Below are positions 1 to 7,173 of a DNA stretch of 64,000 nucleotides, piece after piece (within the stretch, counting starts at the first letter, position 1; every line of letters starts with the position of its first letter). The stretch spans positions 1-64,000 of the forward strand of contig DATMGN010000025.1 of the NCBI GenBank assembly GCA_035555435.1, in the 5' to 3' direction. The position numbers and the translations under genes were made by a program. The notes under the pieces were generated by a model. It was not told where the DNA came from. It searched no databases and saw only the letters and a list, made by a program, of their open reading frames with translations. The stretch is from 73-13 sp035555435. GTDB lineage: Bacteria; Actinomycetota; Actinomycetes; Actinomycetales; Microbacteriaceae.

Positions 1-371
1 CCGACCTCCGCGCCGAAGCCTTCCTGCGTGTCCTCGACCGGGACGACCGTGTCGGCGGCCGACGGCATGGGGGCACCCGTCATGATCCGCACCGCCTCGC
101 CGGCCGCGAGCGGCGGGTCCTGCGACGAGCCCGCGGGGACCTCGCCCGTCACCGCGAGCCGTACCGGCGCGGCTGCCGAGGCGCCGCGCACGTCGGCCGC
201 CCGCACCGCGAAGCCGTCCATCGCCGAGTTGTCGAAGACGGGGATCGGGACGGCGGCGCGCAGCGGCGCCGCGAGCGTGCGTCCGAGCGCCTCCTCGAGC
301 CCGACGTCCTCGGTCGGCCGCACGCGCACCGCGGCGAGGACGACGGCCTGCTGCTCCTCGACCGACCTCAT
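1..371 (-). CDS. moeA: Molybdopterin molybdenumtransferase MoeA, partial (N-terminal part)
   Basis: MoeA inserts molybdate into adenylylated molybdopterin, the last step of molybdenum cofactor synthesis in the cytoplasm. Only about 123 N-terminal residues are visible; the gene runs off the left edge. Reading minus from the ATG at 369-371 gives the MoeA signature NSAMDGFAVRAADV from residue 46, followed by GEVPAGS and RIMTGAPMP, all typical of the family. Its ATG overlaps the moeB stop by 4 nt (ATGA), so both belong to one translationally coupled minus-strand cofactor operon. Nothing odd is seen in the visible part. Confidence 0.93.
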   Translation of the reverse strand, partial: MRSVEEQQAVVLAAVRVRPTEDVGLEEALGRTLAAPLRAAVPIPVFDNSAMDGFAVRAADVRGASAAAPVRLAVTGEVPAGSSQDPPLAAGEAVRIMTGAPMPSAADTVVPVEDTQEGFGAEV

Positions 372-1150
372 GCGGGGACGCCGGCCGCGGGGTGCAGCGC
401 GACCTCGCGCTGCCGCGCGCCGAGCCCGTCGATGAGCAGGACGCGGCCGAGCAGCGGGCTGCCGGCGCCCGTCACGAGCTTGATCGCCTCCGTCGCCATG
501 AGCGCGCCGACCTGCACCGTGAGCGCACCGAGGACGCCGACCGCCGAGCACGTCGGCGGCTCGCCCGTCGTCGCCGGGTCGAAGAGGTCGCGGAGCACGA
601 TCGGCTCGACGCCCTCGGGCGGCGCGCTCCAGAAGACGGTGAGCTGCGCGTTCCACTCCTGCACCGTGCCCCACACGAGCGGGATGCCGAGCGCCTCGCA
701 CGCGTCCGCGACGGCCGACCTGGTCGCCATCGTGTCCGAGCCGTCGAGGACGACGTCGCAGCCGCGCAGCAGCGACACGGCGTTGCCTCCGTCGAGGCGC
801 ACCCGGTGCGGGACGACGACCGTCTCGGGCGAGACCGCGAGGATCGACTCCGTCGCGGAGTCGAGCTTGGCCCGTCCCACGTCGCCGACGCCGTGGATGA
901 TCTGGCGGTGCAGGTTGCTGACGTCGACCTCGTCGTCGTCGATGAGCACGATCGTGCCGATGCCGGCCGCGGCGAGGCTGAGCAGTGCGCTCGAGCCGAG
1001 CCCGCCGGCGCCGACGACCCCGACCCGCGCGGCGGCGAGGCGGCGCTGACCGACCGGGCCGAAGCCCGCGAGCGCGGCGTGGCGGGCCGTGCGCGCGAGC
1101 TCCGCATCGCTCAGCGCCGCGACCGGTTCGACGATCGGCGGCAGTCCCAT
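368..1150 (-). CDS. moeB: MoeB/ThiF-family adenylyltransferase
   Basis: E1-like enzyme expected to adenylate the C-terminal glycine of the small molybdopterin synthase subunit (MoaD) or of a ThiS-like protein. The 260-residue protein has the nucleotide-binding glycine loop GAGGLGSSAL (residues 47-56), the acidic strand IDDDEVDVSNLHRQ and the catalytic-region cysteine in PPTCSAVGVLG. It ends without the rhodanese domain found in many actinobacterial MoeB/MoeZ proteins, and no CxxC zinc pairs are present (only three cysteines in all), unlike E. coli MoeB. Coupling to moeA favours MoeB over ThiF. A TAGACT box 6 nt before the ATG suggests a leaderless transcript. The divergent neighbour is the molybdate-related HTH-TOBE gene. 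Confidence 0.88.
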   Translation of the reverse strand: MGLPPIVEPVAALSDAELARTARHAALAGFGPVGQRRLAAARVGVVGAGGLGSSALLSLAAAGIGTIVLIDDDEVDVSNLHRQIIHGVGDVGRAKLDSATESILAVSPETVVVPHRVRLDGGNAVSLLRGCDVVLDGSDTMATRSAVADACEALGIPLVWGTVQEWNAQLTVFWSAPPEGVEPIVLRDLFDPATTGEPPTCSAVGVLGALTVQVGALMATEAIKLVTGAGSPLLGRVLLIDGLGARQREVALHPAAGVPA

Positions 1151-1156
1151 GTCGGC

Positions 1157-1162
1157 AGTCTA
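1157..1162 (-). promoter_or_regulatory. -10 box of moeB, leaderless type
   Basis: TAGACT on the minus strand, 6 nt before the moeB ATG. The spacing would put transcription initiation at or next to the start codon. Confidence 0.5.
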
Positions 1163-1234
1163 GCTTCGGCCAGTCGCCGCAAGTGCGGGCGAAATCGGTG
1201 GTCTGCGCCGCAAATGCGTGACAGACTGCGGGAC

Positions 1235-1627
1235 GTGCACCGCTACCGCATCACGGAGGCCGCGCAACTGCTCGGGGTCAGCGACGACACCGTGCGGCGT
1301 CGCGTCGAAGCCGGCGAGCTGCCCACCACTGGCGCGACGCCCGCCGAGATCCCCGGTGCCGCGCTCGCCGAGTGGGCGCGGGAGCGCGCCGACGCCGCGG
1401 CCGACCCCACGGACCGCCTCAGCAGCGCGCGCAACCGCTTCGTCGGCCTCGTCACCCGCGTCGTCGTCGACGGGGTGATGGCCCAAGTGGACATCCAGGC
1501 CGGCCCGCACCGCGTCGTGTCGCTCATGTCCGCCGAAGCCGTCCGCGAGCTCGGGCTCGAGCCCGGCTCGCTCGCCGTCGCGGTCGTCAAGGCGACGAAC
1601 GTCATCGTCGAGACCCCCAGGAGCTGA
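1235..1627 (+). CDS. HTH plus TOBE (molybdate-binding) domain protein
   Basis: A 130-residue protein with an N-terminal MerR/excisionase-like helix-turn-helix (RYRITEAAQLLGVSDDTV, residues 3-20) and a C-terminal mop/TOBE domain (from about residue 68: RNRFVGLVTRVVVDGVMAQV). TOBE domains bind oxyanions such as molybdate. It sits 2 nt before modA, which suggests it is a molybdate-responsive regulator or molybdate-binding protein of the uptake genes. The GTG at 1235 gives the usual VHRYRI start; an in-frame ATG at 1214 would add seven residues. The family is commonly annotated as helix-turn-helix transcriptional regulator; the regulatory target is inferred from context. Confidence 0.82.
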   Translation: MHRYRITEAAQLLGVSDDTVRRRVEAGELPTTGATPAEIPGAALAEWARERADAAADPTDRLSSARNRFVGLVTRVVVDGVMAQVDIQAGPHRVVSLMSAEAVRELGLEPGSLAVAVVKATNVIVETPRS

Positions 1628-1629
1628 TC

Positions 1630-2445
1630 GTGTCCATCCAGCGTCCCCGCCGCGCGCTCGCCGCGCTAGCCGCCATGGGACTCGCCGCCGCGCTCGCGGC
1701 CTGCGCGTCCCCCGCCCCCGCGCCCTCCCCGACCGAGACGGCCGCGCCCGAGGTGCCCGCGATCAGCGGCGAGCTCGCGATCTCCGCGGCGGCGTCGCTG
1801 ACGAAGGCCTTCGACGAGATCGCGGCCGCGTTCGAGGCCGAGCACCCCGACGTCGACGTGCTCGCGATCGAGTACGACGGCTCGAGCACGCTCGCGACGC
1901 AGATCATCGAGGGCAAGCCGGTCGACGTCTTCGCCTCGGCGGACGAGGGGAACCTGCAGAAGGTCGTCGACGCGGGCCTGCTGACGGGCGGCGGCACGCG
2001 CTTCGCGACGAACACGCTCGTCGTCGTCGTGCCGAAGGGCAACCCGGCCGGTGTGACGTCGATCGCCGACCTCGCCGACCCCGCGATCCGCGTCGTCATC
2101 TGCGACGCGGAGGTGCCGTGCGGCAAGGCCTCCGCGAAGCTCTTCGAGTTGAACGGCCTGACCGTGACCCCCGTGAGCCTCGAGCAGAACGTCAGCGCGG
2201 TGCTCACCAAGGTCGGCGCCGGCGAGGCGGACGCGGGCCTCGTCTATGCGACCGACGTCGCGCGGAATGCCGACGTCGAGTCGTTCGTGCCCGACCATGC
2301 GGACGAGGTCGTCAACAGGTACCCGATCGCCGCGCTCGACGCGGCGCCGAACCCGGCCGCCGCGGCCGCGTTCGTCGCGTTCGTCACCGGCCCGACCGGG
2401 CAGTCGATCCTCGCGGAGCTCGGCTTCGGGACACCCGGGTCCTGA
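1630..2445 (+). CDS. modA: Molybdate ABC transporter substrate-binding lipoprotein ModA
   Basis: Extracellular molybdate-binding protein of the ModABC importer, 271 residues. It starts with a lipoprotein signal peptide ending in a lipobox LAAC, then a Pro/Ala/Thr-rich spacer. The ModA fold follows: GELAISAAASLTKAFDEIAA, YDGSSTLATQI and PVDVFASAD are the characteristic oxyanion-binding loops. The GTG start follows the upstream stop by 2 nt, and modB starts 5 nt downstream, so the three genes form one operon. No modC ATPase follows. Tungstate could also be bound. Confidence 0.93.
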   Translation: MSIQRPRRALAALAAMGLAAALAACASPAPAPSPTETAAPEVPAISGELAISAAASLTKAFDEIAAAFEAEHPDVDVLAIEYDGSSTLATQIIEGKPVDVFASADEGNLQKVVDAGLLTGGGTRFATNTLVVVVPKGNPAGVTSIADLADPAIRVVICDAEVPCGKASAKLFELNGLTVTPVSLEQNVSAVLTKVGAGEADAGLVYATDVARNADVESFVPDHADEVVNRYPIAALDAAPNPAAAAAFVAFVTGPTGQSILAELGFGTPGS

Positions 2446-2450
2446 CGACG

Positions 2451-3278
2451 ATGAGCGCGGTCGTCGCCGGCGCCCGGCCCCGCTCGGGGCCCGGGGTGGG
2501 GGGCGTCCCGGCATGGCTCGTCGTCCCCGCGTTCGTCGGGATCGCGTTCCTCCTCCTGCCGCTCACCGCGCTCGTCGGTCGCGCGGACTGGTCGACGCTG
2601 TGGACCGACATCGTCTCGCCCGCGACCCTTGAAGCGCTCTGGCTGTCGATCTGGACGGGGCTGACCGCGACGGCGATCTGCGCGGCGCTCGGCATCCCGC
2701 TCGCCGTCTGCATCGCGCGCGCCCGGCCCGGGGTCGCGTCGCTGCTGCGGGCGCTCACCACGATCCCGCTCATCCTGCCGCCCATGGTCGGCGGCGTCGC
2801 GCTCCTCTACCTCGCGGGGCGCAACGGCTGGCTCGGCCAGTGGCTCGCCGGCGCCGGCATCCAGCTGCCGTTCACGAGCGCGGCGGTCGTCGTCGCGCAG
2901 GTGTTCGTCGCGTTCCCGTTCCTCGTCCTCGCGGTCGAGGGCGCGGTGCGCGGACTCGACCCCGAGCTGCCGCTCGTCGCCGCCGACCTCGGCGCGACCC
3001 CCTTCCAGACGTTCCTCCGGGTCACCGTGCCGCTCGCGGGCCCCGGCGTCACGGCGGGTCTCACGCTGTGCTTCGCGCGGGCCGTCGGCGAGTTCGGCGC
3101 GACGGCGCTGTTCGCCGGCAACTCCCCCGGCACCACCCGCACGATGCCGCTCGCGATCTACACGGCGTTCAACGGAGCCGGGGTCTCGCAGGGCACCGCC
3201 GTCGCCCTCGCGCTCGTCCTGCTCGTCGTCGCGATCGCCGTCCTGCTGCTGGCCCGCGCCTGGCGTTCTCCCGCCTGA
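2451..3278 (+). CDS. modB: Molybdate ABC transporter permease ModB
   Basis: Inner-membrane channel subunit of the molybdate importer, 275 residues with about six membrane segments. The EAA loop that docks on the ATPase is seen in AADLGATPFQTFLRVTVPLA (from about residue 180), followed by GEFGATALFAGN, typical of ModB/CysT-like permeases. It begins 5 nt after modA. The expected modC ATPase is absent downstream: the strand carries a palindromic repeat and then an unrelated acyl-CoA dehydrogenase. The ATPase must be supplied from elsewhere. Confidence 0.92.
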   Translation: MSAVVAGARPRSGPGVGGVPAWLVVPAFVGIAFLLLPLTALVGRADWSTLWTDIVSPATLEALWLSIWTGLTATAICAALGIPLAVCIARARPGVASLLRALTTIPLILPPMVGGVALLYLAGRNGWLGQWLAGAGIQLPFTSAAVVVAQVFVAFPFLVLAVEGAVRGLDPELPLVAADLGATPFQTFLRVTVPLAGPGVTAGLTLCFARAVGEFGATALFAGNSPGTTRTMPLAIYTAFNGAGVSQGTAVALALVLLVVAIAVLLLARAWRSPA

Positions 3279-3322
3279 ATCGCCCGGGCTTCCGCCTGCT
3301 CGCACCCGCTGCCCGCCCGCTT

Positions 3323-3393
3323 CGGGCTGAGAGATCGCTCCCGGGCTGAGCCTTCGGCCCCGATTCCTCAGCCCGCACGCGAAAACTCAGCCC
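3323..3393. repeat. Four-box palindromic repeat, copy 1
   Basis: This intergenic segment holds two GGGCTGA boxes (3324-3330, 3343-3349) followed by two CTCAGCCC boxes (3367-3374, 3386-3393), so it can fold into nested hairpins. A closely matching copy lies at 59527-59599, with the same order and near-identical spacing. It follows modB and may act as a terminator. Confidence 0.7.
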
Positions 3394-3449
3394 ATGTAGC
3401 CATCGAAGCGGTGGGTGCCGCGGGGGCGCAGGTGGGGCATGCTGGTCGC

Positions 3450-4622
3450 GTGAGCGCGATCGACGACGTGTTCGACCTCGACGCGCTGCTGACGCCCGAG
3501 GAGCTGCGGTGGCGGGACCGGGCGCGGGTGCTCGCCGACGAGTGGATCCTCCCGGTCATCGACGCGGACTTCGAGGCCGCGCGCTTCCGGCGGGAGCTCG
3601 TGCCCGAGCTCGGGGCCGCCGGCTTCCTCGGCATGCACATCGAGGGCCACGGCTGCTCGGGGGCCGGCGCCGTCGCCTACGGCCTCGTCTGCCACGAGCT
3701 CGAGCGGGCAGACAGCGCCTGGCGCACCTTCGTGTCGGTCCAGGGCTCGCTCGCCATGACCGCGATCGCGAAGCACGGGTCCGAGTCGCAACGAGCCGAG
3801 TGGCTGCCGCGGATGGCCGCCGGTGAGCTGATCGGCTGCTTCGCGCTCACGGAGCCGCAGGGCGGCAGCGACCCCGCCGCGATGACGACGACGGCGCGGC
3901 TCGACGGCGAGGAGTGGGTCATCGACGGCGCGAAGCGCTGGATCGGCCTCGCCTCCGAGGCCGACGTCGCGATCGTCTGGGCCAGGGCCTTCGGCGGCGA
4001 CGCCGACGGCGAGGTGCGCGGCTTCATCGTCCCGACCTCGACCCCGGGCTTCGTCGCGACGCCGATCGCGGGCAAGCTCTCGATGCGCGCGAGCGTCCAG
4101 TGCGACATCGCGTTCTCCCGGGTGCGTGTGCCGGAGAACGCGATCCTCCCGCACGCCCGCGGCCTCTCCGGCCCGTTCGCCTGCCTGACCGAGGCGCGGT
4201 ACGGCATCGTCTGGGGGGCGCTCGGCGCGGCACGGGCATGCCTCGATGCCGCGGTCGCCCGGGCGCGCACCCGAGAGGTCTTCGGCCGCCCGATCGGGGC
4301 GACGCAGCTCGTCCAGGCGAAGCTCGCCGACGCGCTCGTCGAGTACGAGAAGGGCATGCTGCTCGCCCTGCACCTCGGCCGCCTCGCGGAGCGCGGGGCG
4401 CTGACGCCCGCGCAGGTGAGCGTCGGGAAGCTCAACTCCGTGCGCGAGGCGATCGCGATCGCGTCGGCGGCGCGCGCGATCCTCGGCGGCGACGGGGTGA
4501 CGGACGAGTTCCCCGTCATGCGCCACCTCGCGAACCTCGAGTCGGTGCGCACGTATGAGGGCACCGACGAGGTGCATCAGCTCATCATCGGCCGCGCGCT
4601 CACCGGGCTCACCGCGTTCTGA
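3450..4622 (+). CDS. Acyl-CoA dehydrogenase family protein (glutaryl-CoA dehydrogenase-like)
   Basis: FAD-dependent dehydrogenase of 390 residues that would oxidise an acyl-CoA at the alpha-beta position and pass electrons to ETF. The middle-domain FAD motif CFALTEPQGGSDPAAM is present, as is the C-terminal YEGTDEVHQLIIGRALTG, where E370 is the likely catalytic base. Glu in this YEGT position and overall form resemble glutaryl-CoA dehydrogenase. GTG 3450 (VSAIDDVF) was chosen because it starts the conserved N-terminal helices; an in-frame GTG at 3411 would add 13 residues. A very strong hairpin lies just after the stop. No partner genes flank it, so the substrate is unproven. Confidence 0.85.
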   Translation: MSAIDDVFDLDALLTPEELRWRDRARVLADEWILPVIDADFEAARFRRELVPELGAAGFLGMHIEGHGCSGAGAVAYGLVCHELERADSAWRTFVSVQGSLAMTAIAKHGSESQRAEWLPRMAAGELIGCFALTEPQGGSDPAAMTTTARLDGEEWVIDGAKRWIGLASEADVAIVWARAFGGDADGEVRGFIVPTSTPGFVATPIAGKLSMRASVQCDIAFSRVRVPENAILPHARGLSGPFACLTEARYGIVWGALGAARACLDAAVARARTREVFGRPIGATQLVQAKLADALVEYEKGMLLALHLGRLAERGALTPAQVSVGKLNSVREAIAIASAARAILGGDGVTDEFPVMRHLANLESVRTYEGTDEVHQLIIGRALTGLTAF

Positions 4623-4636
4623 TCCGGCTCGGCGCT

Positions 4637-4692
4637 TCATCCGGCGCAAACGCAGCCCCCCGCCCCCCGGATCCTGCGTTTGCGCCGGATGA
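4637..4692. terminator. Perfect 19-bp hairpin between convergent genes
   Basis: The arms TCATCCGGCGCAAACGCAG (4637-4655) and its exact complement at 4674-4692 enclose an 18-nt C-rich loop. It lies between the stop of the plus-strand dehydrogenase and the stop of the minus-strand transporter, which fits a bidirectional terminator. There is no U-tract, and it may be a copy of a palindromic repeat family. Confidence 0.7.
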
Positions 4693-4715
4693 GCGGCCGC
4701 CGTCGGGGGACGCGG

Positions 4716-5660
4716 TCAGTCGAGGGCGAGGAGCGCGCTCGCCGCGATCGCGAGCACGAGGCCGACATACTGGATCGGGGCGATGCGCTCCTTGAGGACG
4801 AGCCGCGCGAGCACGATCGTGCCGATCGGGTAGAGCGCGGTGAGCACCGCCATGATCGACAGCTCGCCGATGCGCACGCCCCAGAGGACGCCGCCGTTCG
4901 CGATCGCGTCGACGACGCCGCAGGCGACGGCGAGCCAGATGCCGATGCGCAGGCCCGCGCTTCGACTCGCCCGCGGCGCGCTCGGGGCGCCGTCGGCGGC
5001 CGGCTCCGGCGTCCCCGCCAATGGGTCGGGCGCGGCGGCGACGCGGACGCGCGAACGCCGTGCTCCCGCGACGACCGCGATGACGGCGGCGATCGTGAGC
5101 ATGATCGCGGCGTTTGTGGTGCGGTTCGCGATCATGGGCAGCACGCCGGAGTCGTCGGGCGCGAGATCGAGCACGATGAGGAACGCGCCGATCGCCATCC
5201 CGGAGCCGACCGCCATGAGGAGCCCGCGCGTGCTCGGGCGCACCGCCCCCTTCTCGGGCACGAATCCGACGAACACGATCGCGAGGAGGCCGACGCCGAG
5301 CCCCACCCAGCCGAGCGTGCCGATCGCCTCCCCGTAGCCGACCGCGACGATGAGCGGCACGACGGCCGAGACGAGCGCGGTCAGCGGCGACAGAATGCTC
5401 ATGGGGCCGATCGCGAGGCACGCGTAGAGGAGCGCGATCGCGACCGCGCCGCACACGCCCGACAGGGCTCCGAACGCGATCGCCTCCCAGCTCCAGCGCC
5501 CGGGCACCGCGAGGCCGATGAGGATGAAGACGGCGATGCCGACGGCGGCGGCGAGCCCGGTGGCGAGGATCGAGCCGAGACGCTTCGCGGCGAGCCCCCC
5601 GAGGAAGTCGGCCGCCCCGAAGACCATCGCGCTGCCGAAGCCGACGACGACGGTGAGCAC
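4716..5660 (-). CDS. EamA/DMT-superfamily transporter
   Basis: Integral membrane protein of 314 residues with about ten hydrophobic segments in two EamA halves (approx. 1-130 and 140-314). The second half ends with the typical ALYPIGTIVLARLVLKERI and GLVLAIAASALLAL motif. DMT carriers export or exchange metabolites; the substrate cannot be told. A soluble Ala/Pro/Arg-rich insertion (about residues 200-240) separates TM6 and TM7. The GTG start has a TAAGCT box 6 nt before it, suggesting a leaderless mRNA. Its stop faces a strong hairpin shared with the convergent dehydrogenase. Confidence 0.85.
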   Translation of the reverse strand: MLTVVVGFGSAMVFGAADFLGGLAAKRLGSILATGLAAAVGIAVFILIGLAVPGRWSWEAIAFGALSGVCGAVAIALLYACLAIGPMSILSPLTALVSAVVPLIVAVGYGEAIGTLGWVGLGVGLLAIVFVGFVPEKGAVRPSTRGLLMAVGSGMAIGAFLIVLDLAPDDSGVLPMIANRTTNAAIMLTIAAVIAVVAGARRSRVRVAAAPDPLAGTPEPAADGAPSAPRASRSAGLRIGIWLAVACGVVDAIANGGVLWGVRIGELSIMAVLTALYPIGTIVLARLVLKERIAPIQYVGLVLAIAASALLALD

Positions 5661-5666
5661 CGGACG

Positions 5667-5672
5667 AGCTTA
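5667..5672 (-). promoter_or_regulatory. -10 box of the EamA gene, leaderless type
   Basis: TAAGCT on the minus strand, exactly 6 nt before the GTG start. Confidence 0.5.
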
Positions 5673-5686
5673 GTGGTGTGCGAGCC

Positions 5687-7129
5687 TCAGGCGCCTGGCA
5701 GCGCGGTGTGCTCGCCCGCGGGCCGCGAGTGCCGCGGGATGCAGGCGGCGACGCCCGCGGACAGCAGTGCGACGCAGAGGCCGATCACGTAGGTGAGCTG
5801 GAACGCCCCCTCGGTCGGCACCTCCGTGGCGAGATACGGCGCGGTAATCGTCGCGAGCAGCGTGCCGATGAGCGCCGCTGCGAGCGTCGTGCCGATCGAG
5901 CGCATGAGGCTGTTGAGCCCGTTCGCGGCGGCGGACTCGGTCGCGGGGACGGAGCGCATGATGAGCGTCGGAGTGGCGGCGAAGGAGACGCTGACGCCGA
6001 CCCCGGCGATCGTGCTCGCGATGATCGCGGACCAGATGGTGGAGAAGTCGATGAGGATCGCGGCGTACGCGATCGCGACGATGATGCCACCCGCGACGAG
6101 CATCGCCTTGGGGCCGATGATGACGATGAGCCGGCCCGCGACGGGCGCGAGGATGAGCATCATGAGGCCGAACGGCAGCATCCCGAGGCTCGCGATGAAC
6201 AGCGAGTAGCCGAGCCCGACGCCCGACTGGCTCGGCAGCTCGAGGTACTGCGGGATGAGGATGTTGAAGGAGAACATCCCGAACGACAGCAGCATCGACG
6301 CGAGGTTCGTCAGCAGCACGGGGCGCCGGGCGGCGACGCGCAGGTCGACGAGCGGGTTGCGGTCGCGCAGCTCGTACCAGCCCCAGGCGAGCAGGACGAC
6401 GACGCCGCCGAGTCCGGCCCCGATCGTCGCGGGGGAGGTCCACCCCCACTCGTTGCCGCGGGACAGCGCGAGGAGGAGTCCGACGACGCCGGCGGCGAGG
6501 CCGATCGCGCCGAGCCAGTCGAAGCGGCCGGGCGTGCGCAGCACACTGACGGGGACGACGGCGAGGATGAACGCGAAACAGATCGCCCCCAGGGCGCCGG
6601 ACATCCAGAACAGCAGGTGCCAGTCGAGGTGTTCCGCGACGATCGCACTGAGCGGGAGGCCGATCGCACCGCCGATGCCCATCGTCGCGCTCATGAGGGC
6701 GATGCCGCCTGGCAGTCGGCGCTCGGGCAGCACGTCGCGCATGATCGAGATGCCGAGCGGCAGGACGCCCATGCCGACGCCTTGGAGCCCGCGGCCGATG
6801 ATGACGCCGGTGATGTCGGGCATGGTCGCGGCGATGACGCTGCCGAGCGTCATGATCGCAAGGGTCGCGAGCGCGATCCGGCGCTTGCCGAACATGTCGC
6901 CGAGGCGCCCCGCGATCGGCGTCGCGACGGCGGCCGACAGCAGGGTGATCGTGACGACCCACGCGGTGTCGGCCCGTGGTGCGTCGAGCAGCTCGGGCAG
7001 CTCGGCCTGGATCGGCACGATGACGGTCTGCATGAACGACGCCGTGAGGCCGCCGAGCGAGAGCGCCGCGGTGATGGCCCTGGGGCTCGGCGAGCGCCGC
7101 AGTCGTGCCCGCTCGCGTTCGTCGCTCAA
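5687..7129 (-). CDS. MFS transporter, DHA2 (14-TMS drug:H+ antiporter) type
   Basis: A 480-residue protein with about fourteen hydrophobic segments. It has the DHA2/QacA-type motifs: loop 2-3 GRLGDMFGKRRI (motif A) and the TM5 region GIGGAIGLPLSAIVAE (motif C-like). Family members expel toxic compounds using proton-motive force. It is transcribed divergently from recQ; a TTGACA (RC of 7152-7157) lies in the intergenic space and could be its -35. The TTG at 7129 gives LSDERERARL; no downstream ATG precedes TM1 plausibly. The substrate is unknown and no regulator is adjacent. Confidence 0.86.
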   Translation of the reverse strand: MSDERERARLRRSPSPRAITAALSLGGLTASFMQTVIVPIQAELPELLDAPRADTAWVVTITLLSAAVATPIAGRLGDMFGKRRIALATLAIMTLGSVIAATMPDITGVIIGRGLQGVGMGVLPLGISIMRDVLPERRLPGGIALMSATMGIGGAIGLPLSAIVAEHLDWHLLFWMSGALGAICFAFILAVVPVSVLRTPGRFDWLGAIGLAAGVVGLLLALSRGNEWGWTSPATIGAGLGGVVVLLAWGWYELRDRNPLVDLRVAARRPVLLTNLASMLLSFGMFSFNILIPQYLELPSQSGVGLGYSLFIASLGMLPFGLMMLILAPVAGRLIVIIGPKAMLVAGGIIVAIAYAAILIDFSTIWSAIIASTIAGVGVSVSFAATPTLIMRSVPATESAAANGLNSLMRSIGTTLAAALIGTLLATITAPYLATEVPTEGAFQLTYVIGLCVALLSAGVAACIPRHSRPAGEHTALPGA

Positions 7130-7161
7130 GTACCCAGTCCGTCCCTGTCTGATGTCAACCC

Positions 7162-7167
7162 TAGACT
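7162..7167 (+). promoter_or_regulatory. -10 box of recQ, leaderless type
   Basis: TAGACT exactly 6 nt before the recQ GTG start. Confidence 0.5.
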
Positions 7168-7173
7168 CGCGAC

